Positions 14,107 to 26,211 of a stretch of DNA of 64,000 nt are shown here, piece after piece. Both the position numbers and the translations under genes were made by a program. Location of the stretch: positions 15,557,999-15,621,998 of the forward strand of contig OW804099.1 in the NCBI GenBank assembly GCA_942159475.1, written 5' to 3'. Position 1 is the stretch's first letter; every line of letters starts with the position of its first letter. Below the pieces are notes generated by a model. That model had not been told where the DNA came from. It searched no databases and saw nothing but the letters and a program-made list of their open reading frames with translations. This stretch comes from Sthenelais limicola (lineage: Eukaryota; Annelida; Polychaeta; Phyllodocida; Sigalionidae).

Positions 14107-14349
14107 ATATGGGTCAGATTTTCAGAAAATGTACAATTGGCAGCTGTACACATTTAGTAAATGCTACTAAATTAGGCTGAAACTGGGCCAATCCTAGGAC
14201 AATTCGAGTATATTGGGCATTGCATTGGTTCTAGCAATCTGTTTGGTTAGGTTGAACTCTATTTTAAACTTAATTTTCGTCTGGAATTTGGGTTATTCGA
14301 GAAGGATGGCGAAGTTGAATTGTACATTTTCTGAAAATCTGACCCATAT
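14107..14349 (+). mobile_element. MITE family A, copy 2
   Basis: Full-length copy from TATGGGTCAGATTTTCAG to GAAAATCTGACCCATA. Confidence 0.9.
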
Positions 14350-14449
14350 ACAGATTATACACCCTGCCCTACTCAGCGCATGCATGACTGCATGCACTGA
14401 AGGTAGGCCTAGGCCTAGCTGTTGTTTTGGGGACGGGAATGGCGCTTGG

Positions 14450-14600
14450 AGGGCATTGCACTCAAGGAAAACAATATAAAGATAACCTTGAACCAGAGTA
14501 GTGGTCTATGTGTGCTTGTGACTGGGATGAGGAGGGGATACACAGCAGCAAAACAGCAGCATGAAATAATGGTGTCATGCAATCGACAGGTATATTCCAA
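14450..14600 (+). repeat. Dispersed repeat family B, diverged copy
   Basis: Shares CACTCAAGGAAAACAATATA, AAGATAACCTTGAA and the closing GCAATCGACAGGTATA, but has lost the GTGGGGGCGG part. Confidence 0.65.
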
Positions 14601-14769
14601 TAAGATATGAAATAATGAATTCATGGGGGGATAGGAAGGTTTTGAGGACTTATGGATTTTGGAAAGAGAAGTAAACAATGGGTTTCAATACTACATGAAA
14701 ATGTCTACGTTTTGGAAAATGAGTACAATGTGTCGATACATCAATACTCAATGTGTCGATACATCAATC

Positions 14770-16113
14770 TCACTGATCTCCAAGCCACCTCTGGTTCTCA
14801 GAACCGTAACAAGTCCAAGGATCGTTCCCAAATACCAGCAGACTTTCCATCGGATGTCTGCTATCACTCTCCCTCTCTCTCATAAGCACCACAGGATCAT
14901 GTTCCGGTCCATAAGGACAAAACTTCTTTGCCAGAGCAATGATCTGCTTCCCGCGTCGGTACTTACCAGCAAGGGCATTGGGGTCCTTTGCCATAGGCGC
15001 GGTCTCCCGGTCAGTCTGACTGTCAGTCCCCTGTTCAGTACCGGTCTCCTCGCTGGAGTCGGTGGGCTGTGAGCCATACTCCTCAGTTTCCTGAGCAGCC
15101 TTCTTTCACTGTTTCCTGCGATGCCTCCTCTCCTCCCCTCCTCTCCTTGGCAGGCACCACAAACTCGGGTGCCTCCTCGGTAGGAGCATTGTTGTCAGCC
15201 ATTACAGCCCCATGGGCACTGAACACATGTCCACTCACTGCTCGAGAGCCTTCCTTCTCATTTCTTTGGAATGCGAACAGCATTGCTCGCCCACAAATAT
15301 TTTCTGAGATCTTTGGATTTCTCCTCTGTCCTGTGAGTTAGTTTTCGATCGATCGGATGTGAGCTTTCACACCTGTCACTTCCAACTTTCTTCGCTTGAC
15401 TGAGTTTCCACCCAGTTCATGATATGTCAGTGAAGACATTCTATAGGTGGTGCCACAAGTAGGGTCAACTTCTAGCAATCGTGTTGTTCTCAAACATGAG
15501 CTAACTGATTATCTATCAATCATGTGCGGCCTGGGCTGCGACTTGGGATGTTTTCACATCAAGACTGTTGTTCTTGTGTACAACTGCCGTCCACGAAGGT
15601 TGTTCTAGTTGTAGGAAGTTTTAGGGGGGATAATGTGCTTAGCTTCAGACTTCTTACTACAAGCCAAGATGGCTGTTGTCAGTCCTACTGAGGTACTGTC
15701 CACTCAAGGGAACCAAGCAAATACTTTCCATCATCTGCTTCGCACAACTATTGCTGTATAGGGGCTGGTTCACACAAGAGAATTGCTTCCCCCGTGTTCA
15801 CCAGCAGACTTCTTGTTGTGTATTTTCTTAACGTCCTCCTCCACTACTGTCTTACTCAGACAAAATGGGAGGAAGTAGACAGACTCTTCTCTCATCCCAG
15901 AGATCCCAAGCCCTTAGTAACGGTTTTCGGTTTTCTACTAATTTGTTTGCTTGGTCTTGCGGGAGGCACTCGTTGCATCTCCTGTTTGGCCTTGTTCTTA
16001 GCAGCCGGTTTTGTGAACACCACTTTCCTTGGGTGGGTTTCCCTATCTTCCAGATGATTATTCTGTTTTTCGAGAACAGGCTCTGTGACCTTCGTGCTAC
16101 CCAGCTTTTGTTT
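14770..16113 (-). pseudogene. Pol C-terminal or third-ORF remnant
   Basis: Broken frames continue downstream of integrase: a Lys/Arg/Pro-rich stretch (15852-16113), a frame with APTEEAPEFVVPAKERR (15283-15083), and, after a frameshift, ALAGKYRRGKQIIALAKKF and CPYGPEHDPVVL (14994-14770). No domain recognised; it is most likely the tail of the same element. Confidence 0.5.
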
Positions 16114-16740
16114 TCATGGACGGCCATGCCGATTCACCAGCTTAACTTTCCTGAGAAGTGTCTGCTGGATGACCTCGGCGAGCTCCTTGCCTGCCACTAG
16201 TTTGCCCTTCTCTACTGACAGAACATCTCTCCCGTCAGATTTCAGTCTTCCATATTTAGGATCCTGTTCTAATCCAGTTGTGCTGCGGAGCCCCCCTTCC
16301 TTATCAGGGTCTATGACAGACTTCATTAAGTCACTACTCCACTTGACACCACCAGCGGCAGTGTCCACGACATAGGAGTTTCCTCCTAATTCCTGGATTA
16401 TCAGTCCATCCCATTTAGCACCATAATTGTTTGATGCTTTTGGTGGGTAATAATGATACACCCAGTCACCCACTTTAAACCACCAGGAACGAGCTGTCAA
16501 ATAAAAAATGCGCTTCTGGGCTTTTGCCGTTACCTTCAATATACCTCTCGCATACTTGTGCGAATTTCACAGCCGCTTGCGAAGGTCCTCTATCAAACCT
16601 GAACCAGAGTGGAAGTCCAGACCATCACAAGGTACCCCATGGATCAAATCCACAGGAGTATAAGATTCAGTTCCAAACATGACTGAATAAGGTGTACAAC
16701 CTGTACTCGCATATCGTATTATTATACGCGGCTGCGATAC
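16114..16740 (-). pseudogene. Integrase C-terminal fragment of the decayed retroelement
   Basis: Reads TPYSVMFGTESYTPVDLIHG, the usual segment after the integrase core, then a stop, then FKVGDWVYHYYPP and KWDGLIIQELGGNSYVV, the SH3-like GPY/F-type module. The catalytic core is missing between this and RT. Confidence 0.8.
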
Positions 16741-16789
16741 ACGGGATATATGCGGACGATGAAATCAATACTATAAAGGTAATGTTTGA

Positions 16790-17525
16790 ACTTTCTTACA
16801 CAATAAACTATGGCCAACTATGGTGTATGCCCTTTGCAGCTGTCATGTACCTGCAACAGGACCGCCCCCATGGCCGTACCACTCAAATCTGTGTCATGAA
16901 AGAACTGACAGGACAGCCTAGGGTATGCCAACATGGGTGTCAATAGCAGCACTTTCTTTGTATTCTCAAAGGCCTCATCTAACTCCTTCATGCACAAAAT
17001 CTTATATCATACACCTTTTTGACTGCCCGTGACAGTGTCCTGTAGTGGTTTCACTAGCGAATTGAAGTCAGGGTTAAATTGACAATAATAAGACACAAAA
17101 CTCAAAAATGATCGGATTTCCTTCACTGTAGTCGGAATGGGCCAAGTATCAACTGCACACGTCTTCTCCGGGTCTGCATGTATCCTCTCCTTAGATACAA
17201 TTCAACCTAAATACGGAACCTCCTTACGAAAGAGGCAGCATTTCTTCGGTTTTAACTTAAGCCCATACTCGACCAAGCAATCAAACATGAGTCATGTGTT
17301 TGTGATAGCCTCTTGGATGATAACATCTTCCAAGTAGACCCCACAGATCTTTGTAAGCCCCCCCACAGTACGTCCTTCATCATGGCTAGGCATTACAAAG
17401 ACCAAACAGCATGACCATAAACTGGTATATAGACCATTCGAAGTCATAAAAGCTGTTTCCTCCTTACTTCCTGGATCCATAGGTATTTGCCAATAGCCAC
17501 TCTCCAGATCTAAGGATCTATTCAC
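16790..17525 (-). pseudogene. RT fragment of the decayed retroelement
   Basis: Begins with LDLESGYWQIPM (RT motif A region), then a degenerate YLEDVI in place of Y-x-D-D, a stop, and the connection region DPEKTCAVDTWPIPTTVKEI followed by FLSFVSYYCQFNPDF and the start of RNase H. Several stops interrupt it. The first fingers motifs are absent. Confidence 0.85.
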
Positions 17526-18930
17526 GGGAGTCAGTCTTCATAGGCTTGGCATCGCCCGTGTCAATTTCATGGAGCACTTTGTTTGTGTACCCCAATTGCT
17601 CACCTTGCAACCTGAACACACATTCCTTCCCGTACACCAACTTACACACCTTCTTCAAGGTTTCAGTGTCAGAGATATCCATGCACGCCACGATCGACTC
17701 AAGTTCATCGATTCTGCTTCTGTTCTGTCCTGTGACACGACCAGTTGTGCCCAACTGACCATCATTATGTTCTGTCACAAGGCATGCCAAAGGGGCCGTG
17801 GCACCAGAAAATCCTTCCGCTACCCTGTAAGCAGACGCCAGTGGCGTCCCACATGGCATGACAATTGATTGCCCAGTAGAGTTCATAACAGGATATCCAT
17901 GACAAGGGGCCGATGACACATAGGTATCACAACCCAGCACAAATCCATCTGCCATCAACTCAATATCTGGCTCCATGATGCAGCCACCCTCGTTCACAGG
18001 TAGATTGACATCCGTAGAAACACGGTGGAAACAGCGCCCCTGCGGTGACAACGCCTGTTCCCTAGGATCAACATCCCTGGCCCGGTCATGCTACAATCAT
18101 AGCGCCAAATAAAGTCTTGGCCTAGGAGAGATTCCCCTTTGTCCAAGCTAACAACTACTATAGCATTAATACCCTTGGTTTTGGATGGTCTAAGTGATCT
18201 GTTTCCACCAGGCAACAGACCACTTGGACCATCCAAAACTGAGGGTATAAGTGCTTTTAGATGCGGTTTGGTCAGATTCGACTGAGGGCTATTAAGAAAA
18301 AAAGATTCACCAACCTCTAGACCTTTTATTTACCAGTTCTTTTGATGTCTATAACCCCCATTCCTTACCGGAAGTTGCCGGAAGTGATTGCCGTGTTTTA
18401 TTGTGACAAAAATACACCCCAGAATCTGACCAAACTGGGTCTAAAAGGCATGAGATCCCTGCGATCTCAATGTCAAAGACCGCATATCCCATTGTTACTG
18501 GGGCACCACTTACAATTTGTTTTACCCGCACCCGCGAAGTGAGCAGGTCAGGCTTACAGGCAAGCAAATCATGAAGTGAGGTAGTAGCACCCGTTTTGTA
18601 TAAAAATTCTCCTTGCACTGCACCCACAGTAACCGGAACGTACCACCTATCCACGATCACTACCACATCAATCGGGATGACCGCCTCTGGATTCTCAACC
18701 AGGCCTGACAGTTTGGTAACATGGGGCTTTCCAAGTATGGCTGAGCTAACCGCCAACAGTGCTGTGCCACACACAGGCTCATCTGGCATCAGCCCAACAC
18801 CCTGATCGTGAGGTATGGCACTGCCCAGTGTCCCCATATTCCTTGTCCAAGAGACCTCTGTCGCCTTCTCATTTGACCTTGGCTGGGAACCCCGACCGCT
18901 TATAGTGCACAATCCTACAGGATTCACCAA
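17518..18930 (-). pseudogene. Protease and pre-RT region of the decayed retroelement
   Basis: Three frames cover it. 18930-18349 contains VQGEFLYKTGATTSL, where the usual catalytic D-T-G reads K-T-G, so the protease is likely dead. 18236-17994 has the LLGQDFIWRYDC motif from the end of a retropepsin. 18051-17518 has LHEIDTGDAKPMK, the conserved lead into RT. An inverted duplication lies at 18178-18236. Confidence 0.8.
18178..18236. repeat. Inverted repeat inside the decayed retroelement
   Basis: About 25-base arms beginning TTTTGGATGGTC and ending GACCATCCAAAA flank a ten-base loop. A further inverted match joins 18249-18280 with 18420-18450, pointing to a local inversion-duplication. Confidence 0.75.
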
Positions 18931-19006
18931 CAGACCTTTACTGGCCTGAGCTCCTGAGTTCCGTCAAACTCTCAGGTCCCGTCATCGCTTCTATGCAAGA
19001 CCTGTT

Positions 19007-20304
19007 CTAATTTCCGGACTCACTCTTTGTAGACTGGGATGCCTTCCATCCTGATGTCTTCACAAACATTTCGCGAAAAGACTTCAAGTGGGGGCAATTG
19101 GTCTGAATGTGACCCTTGTCACCACACAGCCAACAGGCACGGTCTGGCTTACTCTTCTCAGATGAATCCTTATTTGAATCTATCTGCGGACCCCCTTTCT
19201 TAGCGCCATTGTAAAGTTTTGTCGAAGCCTTACCCTTCATAAATGGTTTGCTTGAAGCTGTTCTTACGGTCATTTTCGCAATTGAGGATGACTTATTTGC
19301 ACCTCTCGCATCCTTCCGATAAGCTTGGAAAGCCGCAAAGTCAGCTATTAGTGACTCATCATCCGACTCACTGTCGGTCAAGACTACAAGACTAGGTTCC
19401 TTATCTGGAGCAGATTCAGCAGATGAACCTTGGTCTGATTCTGCCTCTACAGCAGCTAAGGCAACTTTTGCTCTGTGTTTCTTTTGGCCGTAGAACTTAT
19501 ATCCAGGTTTCGCCTGCTTGCGAAAATCCAGAGTAGCTGCTGGAGCAGTGTTTCCCAATACGCGCTGATAAGCCGCAGGGCCCCCCGCACATAGGAAATC
19601 TTTTCCCAGATCGACATACTCCTGCTTCGACTTAGGTCTCTGTGTCTGAACCCACCTGAGTCCTGCACAGAAAATGCAAATTCCCTCATTTTTCATATGT
19701 TAGAGGTATTGACCCTGGTATGCCTGTTTACACAGGCTTGCAAGTGTCTCCCCATAATGTTGGAGTGGTTCACCTGGTTGCTGTTTACACGCCGATATTC
19801 TTCCATTCTTTCCTCCTCTGTTTTTGTGTCTAATACCCCCTTCAAGCAATTGACTACTTCATTCAGCAAAAGAGAGGACGAATTACCCCACGTGGATTGA
19901 TTCACGTGTTTGGAGGTAGCCATTATGAGTTCTCTCATAAGGGTATTCTCGGACCAGTTAAACAGTTCCGCGTAATTTACAGCTGAAGCCATAAATGAGT
20001 CCTCTCCTTTTCTGAAGGAACGTAGAGACTTAGGCTTTGGGCTTTCACCGTTACCACCTATGGGTCGTAGACGAATAATCGCAGGACCATCCTTATCGTA
20101 AACGTTGCTTGCATCCATTTCTGGCATGAGCGAAAGGTTCCCAAAAGAGTCGCACCAGCCTTTCCCAAAGTCACATTCCCTAGTCACAAAGTGATTTAGC
20201 ATCTCACCAAATCTTGCCAAGGTATTCCTCAAGCGTAGGTAGTAAGAAGGCATGAGCTGGAAGAGATCCTCGGATAAATTCATAACCTGTTTTTCTTTGT
20301 ACAC
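19007..20304 (-). pseudogene. Gag of the decayed retroelement
   Basis: Two overlapping frames, 20304-19693 and 19696-19007, together resemble one gag broken by a frameshift. The first is a capsid-like helical region (LRNTLARFGEMLNHF). The second ends with a zinc knuckle CWLCGDKGHIQTNC, a CX2CX4HX4C motif that binds RNA in retroelement nucleocapsids, preceded by a long acidic and Ser/Lys-rich linker. Confidence 0.8.
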
Positions 20305-20687
20305 CTTTTGGAAATAAAGAATTTATTATTATTATTATTATAAGTATTGTTTAATGGGCGGCCATGGAAGAACTGCATTTATGCAAAGGGCCCAACCCAG
20401 TTCTGATATTGATTTTGTAAAATGAATTTGGAATAAAATTTATTATATCTTAGCGGTTTATTCATTTACATGTTTTAGAAGATCATTTTACTTTATTGGG
20501 GTGCCTCAATTGTCTGTTCAATTAATGGTTATTGATTTATTTTTGTTGGGTGAGATTTCATTTAAAATTTCCCAGAATTGTATCATTTATTAAATCTACT
20601 AGCAAAGTACGGGCGGACGGGGAGGTTCTCTATAAACGTTATGGTCAAGAAATGGATAGAAACTGTTAAATAAAATCTCTCACCGTC

Positions 20688-21072
20688 TTCCTCTCTTTCT
20701 CTCTCCCCTCCTCCTCTTACCATGCCTCTCTCTCTTCCTCCCTGCCTCTCCCCGACTTCTCTCTCTTCCTGTCCCTTCCCAACCTCCTTCCACTCCTCTC
20801 CTGCAACCTCCTCCCTCTCCTCTACTTCTCTCTTCCCCTCTGTCTCTTCCATTCTCTCCTTACCTCTCTTCTTCTTCTCCTTCACCTCTCCTCTCCCCCC
20901 TCCTCTCCCTCCTGTCTTTTTTCCCCCTCTCCCTTCTCTCTCTATCTTCTTCTCCCTCTCCCTATCTGATTCCCCCTCTGATTCCTTTCTTCCCCTCCCC
21001 TCCCCCTCTCCTCTCCCTCCTGTCTTTTTCTCTTCCCCTCTTCTCTCTATTTCCTCTTCTCTCTCTCCCTAT
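20688..21072. repeat. Polypyrimidine tract
   Basis: C/T-rich, with recurring CTCCCCTCCTCCTCTT and GATTCCCCCTCTGATTC; shared in style and words with 22490-22935. Confidence 0.9.
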
Positions 21073-21110
21073 CAGGGGCGGATCCAGGAGTTAGAACCTA
21101 GGGGGCACAG
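21073..21110 (+). mobile_element. hAT-like element end
   Basis: CAGGGGCGGATCCAGG, the same terminus as at 6053. I could not find the partner end. Confidence 0.45.
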
Positions 21111-22489
21111 GCAGTCCTCATTCAGGTCATTAATATGTGGTGGGAGGGGGCTAATTAGCTCAATCTTTACCAATAAAGATGCTAGCATACCAGAAAATGT
21201 CTTTGAAATACACATTTTAGAGGAACAATTCTGGCAAAATAATTCTGGCAAAGTTTCGCTAGTTAAAATTAAAGATTTAAGTTGCCTGAATGTTACTGGT
21301 TGTAAAAAAAAACTGTAAACGCTGGTTTAGAATAATGACCCAACAGTGTCATGGTCACCATGGGTCTGGGGGCATGGTCCCCCAGGAAAACCTTTTAAGA
21401 CAGTAGTGCCAGTTGGGCACAATCTACAGAGCTCTGAGCCTCAGATCTAAAATTAATATTCACTTTGAAAATTCCCTCCTCTTTAAGGGCTAGTCCCTAC
21501 CCTTCTCCTACTTCCTATCTACCAGCTAGCCCCCCAATACAACTGTATTGCAACTTCAACACCATATTCTGTGAATTTGCAGGAAAAATGTGTATTTGAA
21601 TCGATTTAAAAAATACTTTATTTGTCGAGGGTTATACATATTTGAATTTCTAAATATTTGTTTCCATATTTGGCATGCCATTTAAATGCAAAAGATATTT
21701 TGTGCAGTGTAGGAGTAATTACTGAAATGCATTGATGAATTCAAGATTAGGACAGACTATTGGAATAAAATGTTTATAAAGTGTTTATTGCCATGTTAAC
21801 AGTGAAATATGTTTAATTAGACATCTATTTGTAGGAAGTAAATTGGTTATATTTCACCAGATCTGAACGCCTTTAGATTGTTTTTATATTTAAAAATAAC
21901 AAATTGTCACAAAAACGGCCTTTGCAAACCAGCCAGGAGTATCCCGGCTATTAAACTCTTTCTATTCAGCACACAAGTTGTCAGGCGTTTTGCCCTGGGA
22001 CTCTGCGAGGTCTGCAGTTGGCTTCATGGCTCTACCATAAGACACCTGCAGACATTTAGATTTTAGCAGAAGAATCTATATTTCATTATGTTTTTAATGT
22101 AATAATCGTGGAGTTTCTACCTTGAATAAGACAGCAAAGCGAAAGAGGTTTCCCCATGTATGCCGCTATGACGTCATGCTGTAGGCACATGATCGGATCG
22201 GTGCTGATTGGCTGAGCTCTTGGTTGTTCTGTTTTGCTCAAAACATTGAGCAAACTTAATATAGTTGCCATTTCTGGGTAAGAAAGTAGAATATCAGTAT
22301 GTTTACTACGAAAACAGGTTGATCTTTTTGGGATCTGTTTAGTTATTGCGTTGGAACTGAAAAGGCCTGGGGCAACAGATTGGATGTGAAATAGGTTGGC
22401 TGCGCTGTTGGAAAAGGCGGTTTCGTTGCTCCTCGTCCAGTGATATGAGCATTACAATGCTTATTTGATACTAGCAAAGTACCCTTCCT

Positions 22490-22935
22490 CTGGACGGTCA
22501 CTCTCTTCCTCTCACTGTCTCCCCTCCTCCTCTTTTATATCTGCCTCTCCTCCTTGTCTCCCCCTGCCTATCCCCCTCTCTCTCCCTGTTCCTACACTAC
22601 CCCTCTCTTCCCCCCTGCCCTCTCTCATCCGCTTCTCCCTCTTCCTCTTCCGCTGCTTCTTTCATTCTCTCACTCACTGCCTCTTTCCTCTCCCTCAACG
22701 TCTCCCTCCTGTCTTTTTCTCCCGCCACTCTTTTCTCTATCCTCGTCTCCCTCTCCCTATCTGATTCCTCCACCATCTCCCTCCGCATCGTTTCCCTCTC
22801 CCTCTCTCTTCCCTCTCTCTTCCCTCCCTTTCCTATACATACCCTTCCCCTATCTCTACCCGCTTCCCCTTCCCCTCTGCCTCCACTCGATCCCCAACCC
22901 CTCTCTCTCGTCCCTTCCCGCCCGCTCTCTTTCCC
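22490..22935. repeat. Polypyrimidine tract
   Basis: C/T-rich run directly inside the left end of the 22470 element. Confidence 0.9.
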
Positions 22936-23699
22936 ACTCGCATGACGGGGCAAGTTACATCTCTGGGTCTCATGATCAATTGGCTCAAGGGCTCATTGAT
23001 CATTGCCTCTGGGTATCATGATCATTGGTTTGGCCATACTTCTTCCCTGGCCATAAATAGAGTGTGGATATCCCGATTTAAAAAAGGCTTCAAATTCACA
23101 TTTCCATCCCCGATAACTTCACAAACCACATATATATTGTCCTCCAGAAAGGGACGACGGCAGTGAAAAATATCTGGAAACATGACAGATTCCAAGAACC
23201 AAAAAATCACCGTTTCACGTTTATTGTATAGATCAGAGAAGGCCTAGTACTGGTCACACTGCTTCCAAAATTTATTTGGACAACATGATTTGGTGAGGTA
23301 CACAGGCCTCAAAACTATTAAGCTAGTATACTTTCGTTCAGGAACACAATCGGGAATCCCATTTAACATATATAAATTTAATTCATGGGGATGCTGTTGC
23401 AAAGTAGTGGGTCTTTGTATATATTTGTTTTTCATTGGAACGATCAAAGTTTTGCCTAAAATATTTACTATGAGGTCGGGTCTATAGTGGGGGCATGTTT
23501 TCTCACCTCCCCCTTTTCGTTCTCCATCCCCTTCTCCCTCTCTCTCTCTCTCTCCGATTTCCCCCACCAACTCTAATCTCTCTCCCCCTCCCCCTCTGAT
23601 TCCTCCCACTGTTCATTGACTGTTACCTTACTGTTTACGTTTGTCCATACAACAGCGTGCTAAAATTCACGTAGGCCCTACACAAGATTACACAGATAT

Positions 23700-23850
23700 T
23701 TCAACTCAAGGAAAAACAATATAAAGATGACCTTGAAGCATGGTGTGCTATGTGTATTTGAATGTGAAAGGGATTAGTCGAGCGTGGGGGCGGAAGAGGG
23801 TATGTGGATATTATACACTAGTAGCACAATCCACAGGTGTATATGGGGAA
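23700..23850 (+). repeat. Dispersed repeat family B, copy
   Basis: Shares CAACTCAAGGAAAAACAATA, AAAGATGACCTTGAAGCATG, GAGCGTGGGGGCGGAAGAGG and CAATCCACAGGTGTATA. Another weak relative lies near 10820-10925. Confidence 0.7.
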
Positions 23851-23873
23851 ATCGTGCACTCTATTTTACTCTA

Positions 23874-24111
23874 TATGGGTCAGATTTTCAGAAAATGTAC
23901 AATTGGCAGCTCTAAACATTTAGGAAACTCTCCTAAATTAGGCTGAAAAATGAAGAATACCGGGTATATCTGAATTTGGTATCGCAATGATTAAAAGTAT
24001 CAGTTCTGTTATGTTAAGCTGCATTTTGAAGCACATTTTTGTCTTAAATGTCGGTGATTTGAGAGGATTGGTGAAGGCGAATTGTACATTTTCCGAAAAT
24101 CTGACCCATAT
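23874..24111 (+). mobile_element. MITE family A, copy 3
   Basis: Full-length but diverged copy, with both terminal repeats present. It lies inside the larger inverted-repeat element at 22470-25026. Confidence 0.88.
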
Positions 24112-26090
24112 CACAAATAAGTAACAACTTATGGCGGTCGACCCCTACATGTATATTAAATACACTACTCTTATCTTAATTATTGGGAAATATGTGATTC
24201 TGTCCAAAAGACAGCACAAAGAACAGGATGACTGCAACTCATGGATAAATCTTTCTTGATTTAGTAATGGATTATAGTGACATGTATATTATGCATATTT
24301 AACAGATTGTGCATCGATTGCAGTAATTCTTTAGTAATTAATTGCAAATGTGTAATGTTAAGCTCATCAGCATGTTTAAATCGCTTGATCTGCAGTATTT
24401 TCAGCCTTTATAACTGTAAGAATGATCGCTCTAATCCTATCAATTTGATCAATATAATTAATTAATTCAGACATATATTAGTAACTGGCAAAATTTAACC
24501 AAATGTTTCTCAATTATTGTTTAATGTACATACACGCATTGCTCTAAAAACAACGTATCTAGAGTGGTTTACGCATAGTGCGTATTTCACTAGTCATTTT
24601 TGGGGGGTTGTCATGGCAACCAATCTGGGTTTTTTTTTTTACTAAGATTACCGGTAAAATCCAAATTTATGACTCGATTGTTTTCTATTTTCATGATTGA
24701 AAGCATGTATAATAAATCTGTTGACTAACTCGTTGGTTTTAGTCGCTTAGAATATTGCACTTGTTGCTACCCAACATCATTTGTTTTGAGAACTTTCTGA
24801 CTTCTTTCAACGATTCAGGATCATCCATTCGTATACAATATAGGGTATGTTGAATAATTGGTAGTATCAATGTATTATTTATGACTGCTTTACTTTTAAC
24901 GACATGTTTCTAGAGCTCATATACCTTTGACACTTCTCATCTTTGCCAAATCTGTTACAAAATTCGTGGCTTTCTCTTTTTCTCTAAGGTAAGGGGGACC
25001 ATCCAGAGAACGGGTACTTTGCTAGTCCGGCATAAAGTGAATATCAAAAACTTACAATATAGGCGGAGAAGGTTGGTACCATGACCGGCTGTCTACAAGA
25101 CGGGACAAGTCATGGCCCTGTACAAAAATTATTTTCAAACTCACAATGTCCTGTTTGGAAGTCTTACATGCCAAACACTTGACCAATGAGATTTGCAGAA
25201 ATTGCTATAGAGAACGTTCATACTTAAACACTAGGCATACCCTTAGATTTATCACATTCCAAGTTTACTTTAATCCTTCATTCTCTTCATGGTGATTGAA
25301 GAAATAAATTGATGAAGGCCCCTGAGGTAGCCCAGGCGATTCAATGACAAATTATCATAAAAGTACATCTCGCACTCTCTCGCACTATCTTTTATATAGA
25401 CACATTCAGAATGGTATACGTTTAGTCGTATCGGTCAATATGTTATCTCATTAATACCTTCTTTTAACCTTCTCCATACCTGCTTCTCCTCCTAGTTGGC
25501 TTGATCTCATGTTTTACAGAAGAATTTAAATCATGTTTACACTGTACGTTGTACGAAATGGTACGAACATGAACAGATTGATACAATTATATTGAACAAT
25601 TTAGTTGCAAAGTAAGTAATGTTTCAGAAATAATTTTTCGCGTTTGCGCCATAAGGTGAAAGGATGTTCTAGCACAAATTATCTTATTTTTAATATCAAA
25701 AATATTGATTTACTTTATCTTGTTTAACTTGTTGATTATGAAGGTAACTTTTATCTCCTTTGCTTTGATTTCTGTATAACATTTGAGGAACTCAAATGTT
25801 GCTTAGACTTTTATTATGTATTTTTTATTTGATTTCTGTATCCGTAGGTTGTCTTTTTGTAATTCCTTGTAAAATGTAATCTAGATGTACTATCTGACTG
25901 AGAATAATGTCCTACGGGCATAATGTTGAAGATGGAATAAACAATTTAAACAAAACACACTTTTGAGGGAGTGCATGGAGTGATGCTTCTTCCCAGGCAT
26001 GATGTGTGTATTTTCATGCATATTCATGATATGTGATTGACAGCAAGGAGGCGGGACTCCACACAGCCTATGATAGAAAGAAATACCCAT
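24112..26090. other. No gene seen upstream of the zinc-ribbon promoter
   Basis: AT-rich; includes the right end of the 22470-25026 element. No supported exon. Confidence 0.5.
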
Positions 26091-26091
26091 C

Positions 26092-26160
26092 ATTGGTCGA
26101 TTCTCCGGAGAAATCATTTAGCTAACAGGTATATATTAAGGTAGACGAACTGGTTACCGT
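26092..26160 (+). promoter_or_regulatory. Promoter of the double zinc-ribbon gene
   Basis: An inverted CCAAT box (ATTGG at 26093-26097) and a TATA box (TATATATT at 26130-26137) have normal spacing; transcription would start near 26160. A GC-rich GGAGGCGGGAC sits upstream near 26045. The order matches a standard TATA promoter, and a 5' exon with donor follows. Confidence 0.6.
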
Positions 26161-26211
26161 ACACTTACAGATCAGCTACAAGCAGAATTTGCGAACCGGA
26201 CCTTTCAAAAG
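26160..26211 (+). other. Probable non-coding first exon
   Basis: Runs from the inferred start site to AAAAG|GTATGT. With the acceptor TTTTAG at 27028 it makes an 817-bp first intron, and the ATG comes eight bases into exon 2. The start position is inferred from the TATA box. Confidence 0.5.

Larger units (their letters stand above)
14770..20304 (-). mobile_element. Decayed Ty3/gypsy-type retroelement
   Basis: Gag, protease, RT and integrase pieces occur in the right order on the minus strand but in shifting frames with stops. RT lacks its front part (break near 17520), and RNase H and the integrase core are missing (break near 16745). It is older than, and not closely similar to, the 35.8-46.5 kb element. 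LTRs were not identified with confidence; an LTR-like stretch lies at 12.1-12.4 kb. Confidence 0.85.
22470..25026. mobile_element. 2.56-kb element with ACTAGCAAAGTACCC inverted ends
   Basis: Left end ACTAGCAAAGTACCC followed by CTCTGGACGGTC; the right end is the reverse complement with a few changes (CTCTGGATGGTC). A third terminus, ACTAGCAAAGTAC at 20598, is also followed by a long pyrimidine tract. MITE copy 3 is nested inside. No transposase seen. Confidence 0.6.

Noticed and set aside
14659..15072. Plus-strand frame of 137 codons
   Set aside because: Antisense shadow of the decayed retroelement's tail; no domain.
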